Shown here piece by piece: positions 44,448-53,903 of a stretch of 60,384 nt of DNA; position 1 is the first letter of the stretch; every line of letters starts with the position of its first letter. The DNA lies in NCBI GenBank assembly GCA_015057865.1, contig SVDH01000014.1:1-60384 (forward strand), written 5' to 3'. This DNA is from Lachnospiraceae bacterium. Its GTDB lineage: Bacteria; Bacillota; Clostridia; Lachnospirales; Lachnospiraceae. Made by a program: the position numbers and the translations under genes. The notes beneath the pieces are model-generated. The model worked only from the letters and a program-made list of their open reading frames with translations, searched no databases and was not told the DNA's origin.

Positions 44448-45239
44448 TTATACGTGTTCTTTTTTCCAGTTCCCGGCTTCGTCAAGCGCATCCAATACCG
44501 CTTCGTTTTTGATCCGGATAAACGTGCCCTTCATCCCGGACGAACGCGACTCGATCACACCTGCGCTTTCAAACTTACGCAGCGCATTTACGATCACGGA
44601 TCTTGTGATCCCGTATCGGTCTGCGATGCGGCTTGCAACAAGGAGCCCTTCTCTTCCATCAAGCTCAGCGAAAATATGACGGGCAGCATCCATTTCTGAC
44701 ATGGAAAGTGTATGGATCGCTGATCTGACAACCTCCGCCTTTCTGTTTTCCTCTTCATATTCTTCATTCACAGAACGAAGCATCTCAAGACCGACAACGG
44801 TTACCGCATATTCACAAAGGATGATGTCATCAATATCGTATTCGTTTCCGGCCCTGTATACAAATAAAGTGCCAAGTCTCTCACCTGCAATATAGATCGG
44901 GATGATGGTTGCCGCATAAGACGACATCTCATCATTTTCGAAACCTAGTGTCGCCAGTCTGGCATTCTCTTTTGTGGAAAGAATACCCAGAAGTCTTGTA
45001 TTCAGCGCTTCATCTACATGCGTTCCAACCTGACCGGATAAAAGCTCCGTCAGCTCCGGCGTGGAATCATGAGAACTTGCGCCAAGCACTTTTCCCTTTT
45101 TACTGATCACCAGAACATTTGAAAGCAGAACTTCCGTCACGACAGCACAAATATCATTAAATACTACCTTCGACGCATTATTATTATGCAGAAGATTCCC
45201 GATTTTTCTGGTTTTGTCCAGCAATTGTACACTACTCAT
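44448..45239 (-). CDS. codY: GTP-sensing global regulator CodY
   Basis: The 263-residue protein has an N-terminal GAF domain (~1-155) that senses branched-chain amino acids and a C-terminal winged helix (~200-255, with ASRIADRYGITRSVIVNALRK as the DNA-binding helices). It represses nutrient-scavenging and stationary-phase genes when GTP and Ile/Leu/Val are plentiful. The ATG overlaps the topA stop by eight bases, with GGAGG upstream, so it is coupled to topA translation. Confidence 0.97.
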   Translation of the reverse strand: MSSVQLLDKTRKIGNLLHNNNASKVVFNDICAVVTEVLLSNVLVISKKGKVLGASSHDSTPELTELLSGQVGTHVDEALNTRLLGILSTKENARLATLGFENDEMSSYAATIIPIYIAGERLGTLFVYRAGNEYDIDDIILCEYAVTVVGLEMLRSVNEEYEEENRKAEVVRSAIHTLSMSEMDAARHIFAELDGREGLLVASRIADRYGITRSVIVNALRKFESAGVIESRSSGMKGTFIRIKNEAVLDALDEAGNWKKEHV

Positions 45240-47214
45240 TTTTTGCCTCCGCTTCCGGTTTTTTCCAGGAAGTAAAATCACAGTTCGGATAATCTTCACA
45301 TCCGTAGAACCGACGTCCCTTCTTGGTCCGTCTGATAACAACCTCTTTTCCACATTTCGGGCAGGGGATTCCGATCTTTTCTAAAAACGGCATCGTGTTG
45401 CGGCATTCCGGGAATCCCGGACATGCAAGGAATTTCCCATGCGGTCCGTACTTGATGACCATATTGCGCCCGCACTTATCGCAGATCACGTCGCTGACTT
45501 CATCCTGTACCTTAACATGCTCAAGTTCTTTTTGCGCAGCCGCGACTTCTTTCTCCAGATCCGGATAAAAGTTTCTGATGATCGTCTTCCACGGGACATT
45601 TCCCTCTTCCACACCATCAAGAAGCGACTCCATATTGGCGGTAAAGTGCTGGTCTACGATCTCCGGGAATGCCTCGACGATCATCTCGTTGACCACCTCT
45701 CCAAGTTCAGATACGAACAGGTTCTTCTTTTCCTTGATGATATAGTGTCTCGCCAAAAGTGTCGTAATGGTAGGCGCATAGGTACTCGGTCTGCCAATTC
45801 CCAGATCCTCCATTGCTTTTACCAGGCTTGCCTCCGTAAAATGTGCAGGCGGCTGCGTAAAATGCTGCTCTTCTTTTAACTCGCTTACAGTCAGTTCCGT
45901 TTCCTCAGTCAGAGAAGCCGGAATGGTCTGTACCTGTTTTTCCTCATCCAGCGCATAAACAGACAGGAATCCTCTGAAGCTGATCCTGGATTCATTCACA
46001 TGGAACAGATAACGTCCTGCCCCGATCTCGATCGCAACTGTTTCATAGACTGCCGCACTCATACGGCTGGCTGCAAAACGGTTCCAGATCAACTGGTATA
46101 AACGGAACTGATCTCTTGAAAGTGATTCCTTTACCTGTACCGGTGTCAGACTGATGTTGGTCGGACGGATCGCCTCATGCGCATCCTGGATCCTGGAACT
46201 GTTATCCCCTTTTCGTTCTGTTTTAGGCAGGTACTCTTCCCCGAACTGTTCACTGATATATGTTCTGGCCGCCTCATCAGCTTCCCGGGAGATTCTGGTA
46301 GAATCTGTACGCAGGTATGTGATCAGACCGATCGATCCATGCCCCTTTACCTGAACACCTTCATACAGCTGCTGCGCGATCCGCATTGTTTTCTGTGTCG
46401 AAAAATTCAAATGCCGACTGGCTTCCTGCTGCAGGGTACTGGTTGTAAACGGGAGCGGTGCCTTTTTCGTGCGTTTTCCGCGTTTGATCTCTTTGATCGT
46501 AAAATCAACATCTTTCAGATCGGAAAGGATCTTTTTCACTTCGTCTTCATTGTTGATCTCGATTTTACCGTTACTGTCTCCGTAAAATTTAGCTGTAACC
46601 GATTTTTTGGCGCCTTTCATCCGCAGGATCGCGTCCAGCGTCCAATATTCCTTAGGAACAAACGCATTGATCTCATCTTCTCTGTCACAGATGATCCGAA
46701 GCGCTGCAGACTGTACCCTTCCTGCAGACAGACCACGCTTTACCTTTGCCCAGAGGATCGGGCTGATCTCATATCCGACAAGACGGTCAAGCACACGTCT
46801 TGCCTGCTGTGCATCGACCAGATTCATATCGATCTTCCTGGAATTCTTAAGCGAATTTTTAACTGCCGTCTTGGTGATCTCATTAAATGTGATACGCTTA
46901 TAATCTGACTCCGAAAGATTCAGTGCATGTGTCAGATGCCATGAGATTGCTTCTCCCTCACGGTCAGGGTCAGTCGCGAGATAAACGACATCCGCCTTCT
47001 TTACTTCTTTCCGCAATGCGGCAAGGATATCCCCTTTCCCGCGGATTGTGATATATTTCGGTTCAAAATCATTCTCCACGTCGATCCCCATCTGACTCTT
47101 CGGGAGATCTCTGACATGACCATTCGATGCAGCCACCTCATAATTTTTTCCTAAGAATTTTTTTATCGTCTTCACCTTTGCCGGCGACTCTACAATAACC
47201 AGATATTTTGCCAT
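45232..47214 (-). CDS. topA: DNA topoisomerase I
   Basis: The 660-residue type IA topoisomerase relaxes negative supercoils. The N-terminal TOPRIM domain has YLVIVESPAKVKTIKKFLG and DPDREGEAI, the active-site Tyr is in GLITYLRTDSTRIS, and two C-terminal zinc ribbons (CDKCGRNM...CPGFPEC and CPKCGKEV...CEDYPNC) follow. It lies between dprA and codY, the usual Clostridia order. Confidence 0.97.
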   Translation of the reverse strand: MAKYLVIVESPAKVKTIKKFLGKNYEVAASNGHVRDLPKSQMGIDVENDFEPKYITIRGKGDILAALRKEVKKADVVYLATDPDREGEAISWHLTHALNLSESDYKRITFNEITKTAVKNSLKNSRKIDMNLVDAQQARRVLDRLVGYEISPILWAKVKRGLSAGRVQSAALRIICDREDEINAFVPKEYWTLDAILRMKGAKKSVTAKFYGDSNGKIEINNEDEVKKILSDLKDVDFTIKEIKRGKRTKKAPLPFTTSTLQQEASRHLNFSTQKTMRIAQQLYEGVQVKGHGSIGLITYLRTDSTRISREADEAARTYISEQFGEEYLPKTERKGDNSSRIQDAHEAIRPTNISLTPVQVKESLSRDQFRLYQLIWNRFAASRMSAAVYETVAIEIGAGRYLFHVNESRISFRGFLSVYALDEEKQVQTIPASLTEETELTVSELKEEQHFTQPPAHFTEASLVKAMEDLGIGRPSTYAPTITTLLARHYIIKEKKNLFVSELGEVVNEMIVEAFPEIVDQHFTANMESLLDGVEEGNVPWKTIIRNFYPDLEKEVAAAQKELEHVKVQDEVSDVICDKCGRNMVIKYGPHGKFLACPGFPECRNTMPFLEKIGIPCPKCGKEVVIRRTKKGRRFYGCEDYPNCDFTSWKKPEAEAKNE

Positions 47215-47262
47215 AATGTCCCTCGATGGTTCTTGGAAACAGGCGCATAAGGCATTTGTCCG

Positions 47263-48390
47263 TTAGAATTCGACAAATGTTTTGATATACGCATTCCGCT
47301 GCACTTCCTCCGCCAGCCCAAGGTCCGACAGATGAGAAAGAACAGACAGCAGAATATCAAGTGCCAATCCTGTTTCTTCTAATAATAAAAAAACATTTTT
47401 AGGGTGCAAATCGAGACAACTATACACCAACTGTTCATCTTTTTCAAGAGTCATCTTTTGGGGAAGCACGCTTTCGTCCGTCAATCTTTTTGTTGTCCAT
47501 TTGTTTTTCATTGCCGCTTTTTGCTGCATTTCCTCTGTAAAACGGTTCAGATCATACAGGATCGACGCGCCCTGATCGATCAGTCTGTGGCACCCTCTGC
47601 TGGTCTGATCTCCGATCCTGCCCGGCACTGCATAAATATCCCTGCCCTGGTCCAGCGCGCAGTCTACTGTAATCAGGCTTCCGCTCTTTTCCCTCGCCTC
47701 TACAACCACCAGAACATCCGACAATCCACTGATAATACGATTACGTTCCGGGAAGAAAACCGGCAGCGGTCTTGTCTGAGGCATATATTCGGAGATCACA
47801 CCGCCTGCATCCGGAATCTGGCGATAGAGATTCTTCGAAGACGAAGGATAACAAATATCACATCCGCATCCCAGTACCGCATATGTCTCCCCGTCTGCCA
47901 TCAGCGTTCCGGCATGGGAAGCGGAATCTACGCCGGCCGCCATTCCGCTGATCACGCAGATCCCGGCTGCGCCGAGTCGCTTTCCCAGCTCTGTCGCGAT
48001 TTTCCTGCCGTATTCGGTACACATTCTTGCACCGACAATACCGACACAAAACCGGTCATTTTCAGGAAGACCTCCCAGATAATAAAGACCATATGGCGGA
48101 TCCGGGATATTTTTCAACGATGCAGGATATTCCGGCATGTCGCAGGAACAAAACCGGATCTTTTTCTGTTCCATCCCTGCCGCCATCTTTTTCACCCGTT
48201 CCTCACGATCCTCTCTCAGGATCATCCTCTGCTCTTCTTTTGTAAAATACCGGTTCAGGAGGTCTGATCCTGTTCTTTCAGCATACAGATCCGAAACGGA
48301 ATTTCCGTCCAGCACATAAGCCATTCTGTGCTTCCGTTTTACTTCATAGAGTGATGCATACCAGATCCCGGCCAATTGTTCTGTTCTCAT
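47263..48390 (-). CDS. dprA: DNA-processing protein DprA
   Basis: The 375-residue protein starts at ATG 48390 with AAAGGAGG eight bases before. The Rossmann-like core has VGARMCTEYGRKIATELG, VISGMAAGVDSASHAG and FFPERNRIISGLSD, and a C-terminal winged-helix-like tail follows. DprA loads RecA on incoming single-stranded DNA in natural transformation. No other competence machinery except comM is in the window. Confidence 0.95.
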   Translation of the reverse strand: MRTEQLAGIWYASLYEVKRKHRMAYVLDGNSVSDLYAERTGSDLLNRYFTKEEQRMILREDREERVKKMAAGMEQKKIRFCSCDMPEYPASLKNIPDPPYGLYYLGGLPENDRFCVGIVGARMCTEYGRKIATELGKRLGAAGICVISGMAAGVDSASHAGTLMADGETYAVLGCGCDICYPSSSKNLYRQIPDAGGVISEYMPQTRPLPVFFPERNRIISGLSDVLVVVEAREKSGSLITVDCALDQGRDIYAVPGRIGDQTSRGCHRLIDQGASILYDLNRFTEEMQQKAAMKNKWTTKRLTDESVLPQKMTLEKDEQLVYSCLDLHPKNVFLLLEETGLALDILLSVLSHLSDLGLAEEVQRNAYIKTFVEF

Positions 48391-48401
48391 AGCAACCTCC
48401 T

Positions 48402-49931
48402 TTATCCCAGTTTCCAATAGCTCTTATCCAGTCCGCGGAACAGAAGTGCTTTTTGAAAATGCGGGATCCTGATGCATTCGCTCTGCTCCATATCTGCTAT
48501 GGTCCTGCTGACACGCAGCAATTTGTAAAATCCTCTTGCCGTCATCTGCAGCTTTTCATATTGCTCCCATGCAAGTGCAGAAGCATCCTGTTCCATCCTG
48601 CAAAAAGCCGTAATATCACCGGACGGGATCTGACTGTTGAAAAGATATCCCCGCCCCCGGAATCGCTCTGCCTGTATTTTTTGTACCGTTTCTACTCTTT
48701 TGCGGATCGTTTCGGAATCTTCTGTCGGCCGCTCCGACCACAGATCACTGCAGGTAAGCGAAGACATCTGTACGCACAGATCGATCCTGTCAAGCAGCGG
48801 TCTTGAAACACGGTTAATATATCTTCGCAGGGAAGATACGGTACAGGTACAGCGGTTCATGTCGGGATAATAGCCGCACTTGCATGGATTCATGGCTGCA
48901 AGGAGCAAAAAATCCGCCGGATAGGATATGGTTGTCTCTACCCTGGAAATATGGATCCGTTTTTCCTCGAGCGGTTCTCTTAGTATTTCAAGAACATGGC
49001 TGTCATATTCTGTCAGTTCATCAAGGAACAGGACACCGTGATGCGCAAGGCTGATCTCTCCCGGGCGCGGAATGCTCCCGCCGCCTGCCATTGCACGGGC
49101 TGTGATCGTATGATGCGGCGCCCGAAACGGCCGCTCATTTCTCAAATAAGCTTCTTCCTCTCCCACTCCGTAAACACTGTAGATCTTGGAAACCTCGAGC
49201 TTTTCTTCCAATGTCAGGTCAGGCAGAATGGTAGGCATCCGCTTTGCAAGCATACTTTTACCGGATCCGGGAGGACCGATCAGCAAAAGATTATGCATCC
49301 CGGATGCCGCGATCTCTGCCCCGAGCCTTGCCAGCGGCTGTCCCCGGATCTCGGAAAAATCAACAGGATAATCCGCCCGCATCTTTCCTGTTGTAACCGG
49401 ACTTACCGCCTCTTTTGGAAAGCCTTCATAACATAATTCAATAAAATGGGATATGGATGCAACCGGATAGATGGGAATGCCGGCATAGACTGCTGCCTCT
49501 CTGGCATTAGCACTGGGCAGAATCACACCGTGCATCTGTTTCTCCGAGGCCATGATCGCAGCCGCAAGGGCTCCTCTGACAGGCAGAATGCTGCCATCAA
49601 GCCCTACCTCTCCCATGATCAGATAATGGGATAAGAGCTCCTGATCGATGACGCCGAGCGCAGATAGAATCGCGGCTGCAACCGGAAGGTCACAGCCGTT
49701 TCCTGATTTTTTAACATTTGCAGGGGTAAGATTGATCGTGATCTTTTTGGGCGGCAACCGGTAGCCAGAATGATTAAGTGCTGTTCGGACACGCTCTCTG
49801 GCTTCTTTGACTTCACCGGAAAGATATCCGACCATGTCAAACTGCGGCATCCCTTCCGAAACGTCTGCTTCCACACGTACCGGAATGGGTTCGATGCCCA
49901 GGATCACTGCTGTATAGATATAACTGTACAT
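48402..49931 (-). CDS. ComM/YifB-family AAA+ ATPase (Mg-chelatase-like)
   Basis: The 509-residue protein has an N-terminal Lon-protease-like fold (~1-180), Walker A GPPGSGKSMLAKRM, Walker B GVLFLDELTEY and the C-terminal CTCTVSSLRRYINRVSRPLLDRIDL region. E. coli-type homologues act as a helicase for branch migration during recombination of taken-up DNA. The start ATG lies in a perfect inverted repeat, and no Shine-Dalgarno sequence precedes it. It leads the comM-dprA-topA-codY series. Confidence 0.94.
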   Translation of the reverse strand: MYSYIYTAVILGIEPIPVRVEADVSEGMPQFDMVGYLSGEVKEARERVRTALNHSGYRLPPKKITINLTPANVKKSGNGCDLPVAAAILSALGVIDQELLSHYLIMGEVGLDGSILPVRGALAAAIMASEKQMHGVILPSANAREAAVYAGIPIYPVASISHFIELCYEGFPKEAVSPVTTGKMRADYPVDFSEIRGQPLARLGAEIAASGMHNLLLIGPPGSGKSMLAKRMPTILPDLTLEEKLEVSKIYSVYGVGEEEAYLRNERPFRAPHHTITARAMAGGGSIPRPGEISLAHHGVLFLDELTEYDSHVLEILREPLEEKRIHISRVETTISYPADFLLLAAMNPCKCGYYPDMNRCTCTVSSLRRYINRVSRPLLDRIDLCVQMSSLTCSDLWSERPTEDSETIRKRVETVQKIQAERFRGRGYLFNSQIPSGDITAFCRMEQDASALAWEQYEKLQMTARGFYKLLRVSRTIADMEQSECIRIPHFQKALLFRGLDKSYWKLG

Positions 49932-49940
49932 ATGATGTAC
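49926..49940. promoter_or_regulatory. Inverted repeat covering the comM start codon
   Basis: GTACAT-ATG-ATGTAC is a perfect 6+6 palindrome. The comM initiation codon is within it, about 25 bases after the predicted transcription start. It could be an operator or an RNA hairpin that limits start-codon access. Confidence 0.5.
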
Positions 49941-49964
49941 GGAATGAAATCACAGGATATATAT

Positions 49965-49993
49965 GTTATATCACTTATAGATCAATTTGTAAA
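49965..49993 (-). promoter_or_regulatory. Promoter of the comM-dprA-topA-codY operon
   Basis: On the minus strand TTTACA (49993-49988), a 17-base spacer and TATAAC (49970-49965) form a good promoter. The predicted leader is only ~25-30 bases and lacks an AGGAGG. Confidence 0.65.
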
Positions 49994-50001
49994 GCGCATA
50001 T

Positions 50002-51006
50002 TTACCGGATCCGGTCCGGATATCCGATCTTACGCTTCACTTTGCGCAGTGTCTTATTCGCGTAATATTCCGCTTTTTCGGCATTTTCTTTGATGATCCG
50101 GTCAATGTATGCCTTATCCTTCTCAAGCTCCTTTACGCGATCCTGGATCGGCCGCAAAACGGAAACAACACTTTCCGCAACCGCTCCCTTGAGTGTTCCG
50201 TAGCCCTGACCCGCAAATTCGTTGACAGCCTCTTCCGGCGTATGATTCGTGCAGGCACAGTAGATATCCAGAAGATTCCGGACACCCGGCTGCTCGTCTC
50301 TGTATGCGATCATGCCTTCAGAATCCGTAACCGCACGTTTGAATTTACGTACGATCGTATCCGGATCATCTGTCAGATAGATGCTTGCATTCGGGTTCTC
50401 ATCTGATTTAGACATCTTCTTTTCCGGATTCTGCAAACTCATGACCCTGGCACCTGCTTTGCCGATAAACGGCTCCGGAATGGTAAAAACATCCCCATAG
50501 ATTTTGTTAAACCGCTGCGCTATGTCCCTGGTGATCTCTAAATGCTGCATCTGATCAGCACCGACCGGAACCACATCCGCCTGATACAAAAGAATATCTG
50601 CAGCCATCAGCACCGGATAGGTATACAGACCTGCATTGATATTATCCGCATGCTTTGCCGCTTTGTCTTTAAACTGTGTCATGCGGTTGAGCTCACCCAT
50701 ATAGGTAAAACAATTCAGGATCCATGCAAGTTCTGCATGTCCGGATACATGAGACTGAAAATAAATAACGGCTTTTTCCGGATCCAGTCCTGCAGCAATA
50801 TATAAATGCAGCAGATTCCTGGCTCTTTTACGAAGCTCTGCCGGATCCTGTCGTACCGTAATGGAATGCATATCCACAACAGAATAAAAGCAGAGATACT
50901 CATCGCTTAAATTCACCCAGTTTTTCAACGCGCCAAGATAATTGCCAAGCGTCAGATTTCCGGTCGCCTGCATTCCGCTGAATAATACCTTTGTGTCACC
51001 GATCAT
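50002..51006 (-). CDS. trpS: Tryptophanyl-tRNA synthetase
   Basis: The 334-residue class I synthetase has GNYLGAL (the HIGH-like motif GNY-LG, in SGMQATGNLTLGNYLGAL) and KMSKSDENPNAS (the KMSKS loop). It charges tRNA-Trp. It follows the DUF5662 gene by 26 bases, so the pair is probably one operon. No T-box leader is seen before it. Confidence 0.97.
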   Translation of the reverse strand: MIGDTKVLFSGMQATGNLTLGNYLGALKNWVNLSDEYLCFYSVVDMHSITVRQDPAELRKRARNLLHLYIAAGLDPEKAVIYFQSHVSGHAELAWILNCFTYMGELNRMTQFKDKAAKHADNINAGLYTYPVLMAADILLYQADVVPVGADQMQHLEITRDIAQRFNKIYGDVFTIPEPFIGKAGARVMSLQNPEKKMSKSDENPNASIYLTDDPDTIVRKFKRAVTDSEGMIAYRDEQPGVRNLLDIYCACTNHTPEEAVNEFAGQGYGTLKGAVAESVVSVLRPIQDRVKELEKDKAYIDRIIKENAEKAEYYANKTLRKVKRKIGYPDRIR

Positions 51007-51032
51007 AATTAGTTTCCTCCAGTAAAAAACGA

Positions 51033-51566
51033 TTATTTATTCTTAAGGACTTCCCTTCGAATATAGTCATATGTCTTTTCTTCGCCCTCTTCTGCAAGCA
51101 TCAGAAGCAGCCTTTCCAAAAGCTCCCTGACCTCCGGATGCAGAAGCAGATGGCTCTTCCCCTTTTTGTAATACTTCCAGGCACTTTCATCTGTGTAGGA
51201 GTCTTTCTGATAGACCTTTGACGCAGAAACCCGGTCAATGAACATCTCCACGATATACTTGTCCGGCATCCGCATCCCGATGATCCCGCCATCCGGCGGC
51301 AGACCGTAATCGATCCAGTATTCCAGATGATGCTTATTCCGCCCTTTATGATGCAGCCAGGACTGTGAGTAGCCTCTGTCTAACCGTTCCGCATTGTTCG
51401 GGCTCATATTCCCCTGATAGTAACGTGCGCCGACAAAGAATTCCACCGGCGAGTATTTGGACAGATCATGCACCAGTCCCTGCCAGTAAAGCCCTACACG
51501 GAAACATCCGCGCATGACCAGCCTTTTATGATGTGTAATTGTCCGAAAATGCTTCCACGCCTGCAT
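51033..51566 (-). CDS. DUF5662-family protein
   Basis: The 177-residue protein starts at MQAWKHFRTITHHKRLVM (ATG 51566; GTGAAGGA before it). It contains VHDLSKYSPVEFFVGARYY and SWLHHKGRNKHHLEYW, with many His and Asp residues arranged like an HD-type metal site. DUF5662 proteins are common in Firmicutes and phages, and their activity is unknown. It is likely transcribed with trpS. Confidence 0.82.
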   Translation of the reverse strand: MQAWKHFRTITHHKRLVMRGCFRVGLYWQGLVHDLSKYSPVEFFVGARYYQGNMSPNNAERLDRGYSQSWLHHKGRNKHHLEYWIDYGLPPDGGIIGMRMPDKYIVEMFIDRVSASKVYQKDSYTDESAWKYYKKGKSHLLLHPEVRELLERLLLMLAEEGEEKTYDYIRREVLKNK

Positions 51567-51653
51567 ATCCTTCACCCCTGAGCCGGGCATCGGCTGTTCT
51601 CTATATGCGCTTGTTCAGACACATGAAATCAGTATACCACGTTTTTCCAAAAT

Positions 51654-51681
51654 TTGACATTTTTATTTGTGCTTGCATAAA
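51654..51681 (+). promoter_or_regulatory. Promoter of the DUF1292 gene
   Basis: TTGACA (51654-51659), a 16-base spacer and CATAAA (51676-51681) precede the ATG at 51742 by ~60 bases. The -35 is perfect; the -10 is weak. Confidence 0.5.
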
Positions 51682-51741
51682 ACATCTCTTTTTTTTACAA
51701 TAATATCGAAATATCCATGGAAAAAACGGAGGAAACCCATT

Positions 51742-52059
51742 ATGGCTGAATTCAATAATCAGATTCCGCAGGATCCGGACATTGAAGATCCCGATGACAT
51801 TGCGGTCACATTGGAGCTCGATGACGGAACCGTTTTGGAATGCGGTATCCTGAGCATCTTTACCGTTAACGGACAGGATTATATCGCCCTGCTCCCCTTT
51901 AATGAAAAAGAGCAGCTCAATACAGATGCACCTGCCATGCTGTACCGCTATTATGAAGATGATGATGAAAACGGCAGTGTGGAGTATATCGAATCAGACG
52001 AAGAATATGCATTGGTCGAAAAAGCCTACTTCGATGTTCTGAAGGAAGAAGGTCTATAG
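51742..52059 (+). CDS. DUF1292-family protein
   Basis: The 105-residue acidic protein starts at ATG 51742 with ACGGAGG before it. The DUF1292 pattern is visible as VTLELDDGTVLECGILSIF, DYIALLPF and a C-terminal acidic YEDDDENGSVEYIESDEEY. The family is small, soluble and uncharacterised (YrzB-type). Its stop overlaps the helicase stop by six bases, so the two genes converge. Confidence 0.9.
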   Translation: MAEFNNQIPQDPDIEDPDDIAVTLELDDGTVLECGILSIFTVNGQDYIALLPFNEKEQLNTDAPAMLYRYYEDDDENGSVEYIESDEEYALVEKAYFDVLKEEGL

Positions 52060-53856
52060 ATCATCTTCATCAAAGATTTCTGCCAGAAACGGTGACGGCT
52101 CTTTTTTATGATTCCGGATCTCATCCGCAGTCATGAAAAAGAGCTTTTCTTTTGCCCGCGTGATCGCAACATAAAGCATCCGCCGTTCCTCTTCTGTCTC
52201 ATCTTCAAACACTGCTCTGCGATAGGGCACGATCCCGTCGCAAAGATCCGGCAGAAACACAATTCTGTATTCCAGACCTTTTGCAGCATGATAAGTCACA
52301 AGATTAATGCCGTCTGCATCCCGATCCCAGAGCTTTCTTTGCATCTCCTCTGTCTTTCTTTCGATCTCATCTGCCGCATCCAGCCACGCAGCGATACTGG
52401 TATACTCCTTTGCCCTCTCCTTCATCTCCTCGATCGTGTCTGACAGCGCATCGGGATTCAGATTCTGTGTTTTTGCGTATTCATACATCCATTCCTCATA
52501 TCCAACCGCTTTCAAAATATAATTCACGGCAGAAAACGGGCGCATTTTACCGATCACAGACAGGTCATCCTCCAGTTTTGAAAGCCGTTTCTGCATCCAC
52601 TCCTGGTCAGCGTAATTGTCTTTCCATGCAGAAAAAGAAAACGGTTTGGCCGGAAATCGTTTTCTGGAAAGAAAGCGGTTTGGCCGGTTCATGATGCGAA
52701 TATACTCTTCTTCCGTTGCGAGTCCTGCCGCCGCTTTTAAATACGCCAAAAGATCCTTTGCGACCCAGTGCCGGTAAAGATTCGGAACCGCTTCCCTGTA
52801 AATACACGGAATCTGTGCAGAATCCAAAATGTCATAGAAGATGGAAAGCTGTGCATTGGTCCTTGTAAGGACCGCAATATCCCGACAGGATATCCCTTCT
52901 TTTATGAACATACGGATCTGATCCCTCAAAAACACAAGCTCACTTCTCTGATCCCGAAAATGCCTGTAAATGACTGCTTCCTTTGTCGGATCAAAGGTTT
53001 GAAAAGCGACTGCCTGCTTTTTCAGGATCCTGTCCCGATTGTGCGTGATCAGCTGATATGACTTTCCAATGATCTCCTGGCAGGATCTGTAATTGGTACC
53101 AAGCGTCACCTGCACGGCATCCGGATAATCTTTCAAAAACTGCTGCATCAGCAAAGGCGTTGCCCCACGGAATGAATAGATCGACTGGTCGTCATCGCCT
53201 ACCAGGAACAGATTGTTCTGCGGCGCGGCTAGCATCTGTACGATCTCATACTGGATCGGCGCACAATCCTGAAATTCATCCACCAGAATATACTGATACT
53301 TTCCCTGCCATGCCGCAAGCACATCAGGTCTTGACAAAAACAGATTTTTTACGTGGATCTGGAGATCATCAAAATCCAGATATCTGTTCTCTTTCAGATA
53401 ATTCTGATATGCCCGAAAAATACTTCCAAATGTTTTTCTGTCACAGCCCTCTACCACAATGGTATCCAGATCGGCCAGACCGTTCTTAACGCGGCTGATG
53501 GAAGAAATGATCTGCAGATAAACCGGATCTCTGTACGGAAACTGCATGCCTGATCCCCTGCAGATTTCCATGATGAGCTTCATCTGCATGCCTTCTCCGA
53601 TAATATTCAATGATCCAAAACGATAGGAATATCCCAGGATTTTATAAAAAACTGCGTGAAATGTTCCGAAAGTCACCTTTGTAACAGGCTCTTCGGAAAG
53701 AGAAAGAAAACGGCTTCTCATTTCGTTTGCTGCCGCTTTCGTAAATGTGATGACTAAAATATTACCCGGCAGGATATTCTCCTGCCGGATCAGATTGTAA
53801 ATACGATGGGTGATGACCGTCGTTTTGCCGGATCCGGGTCCGGCAACAACAAGCAT
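52054..53856 (-). CDS. UvrD/PcrA-type superfamily 1 DNA helicase
   Basis: All SF1A motifs are present: GPGSGKTT (I), TFTKAAANEMRSRF (Ia), ILVDEFQDCAPIQ (II), VGDDDQSIYSFRG (III), TLGTNYRSCQEI (IV), VTYHAAKGLEYRIVFL (V) and ERRMLYVAITRAKEKL (VI). At ~600 residues it is shorter than PcrA. The first ATG (53856) lies after the Q motif: the frame is open upstream through DPIQKTAISHKDGP to a stop at 53926-53928 without ATG, GTG or TTG. Translation may start at a non-standard codon near 53905-53913, behind AGGAG within the coaBC stop region. Confidence 0.9.
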   Translation of the reverse strand: MLVVAGPGSGKTTVITHRIYNLIRQENILPGNILVITFTKAAANEMRSRFLSLSEEPVTKVTFGTFHAVFYKILGYSYRFGSLNIIGEGMQMKLIMEICRGSGMQFPYRDPVYLQIISSISRVKNGLADLDTIVVEGCDRKTFGSIFRAYQNYLKENRYLDFDDLQIHVKNLFLSRPDVLAAWQGKYQYILVDEFQDCAPIQYEIVQMLAAPQNNLFLVGDDDQSIYSFRGATPLLMQQFLKDYPDAVQVTLGTNYRSCQEIIGKSYQLITHNRDRILKKQAVAFQTFDPTKEAVIYRHFRDQRSELVFLRDQIRMFIKEGISCRDIAVLTRTNAQLSIFYDILDSAQIPCIYREAVPNLYRHWVAKDLLAYLKAAAGLATEEEYIRIMNRPNRFLSRKRFPAKPFSFSAWKDNYADQEWMQKRLSKLEDDLSVIGKMRPFSAVNYILKAVGYEEWMYEYAKTQNLNPDALSDTIEEMKERAKEYTSIAAWLDAADEIERKTEEMQRKLWDRDADGINLVTYHAAKGLEYRIVFLPDLCDGIVPYRRAVFEDETEEERRMLYVAITRAKEKLFFMTADEIRNHKKEPSPFLAEIFDEDDL

Positions 53857-53903
53857 CGGGCCATCTTTATGAGAAATTGCTGTTTTTTGAATGGGATCGA
53901 TGA

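Noticed and set aside
51007-51032. T-box riboswitch before trpS
   Set aside because: Only 26 bases separate trpS from the upstream gene, far too short for a T-box.
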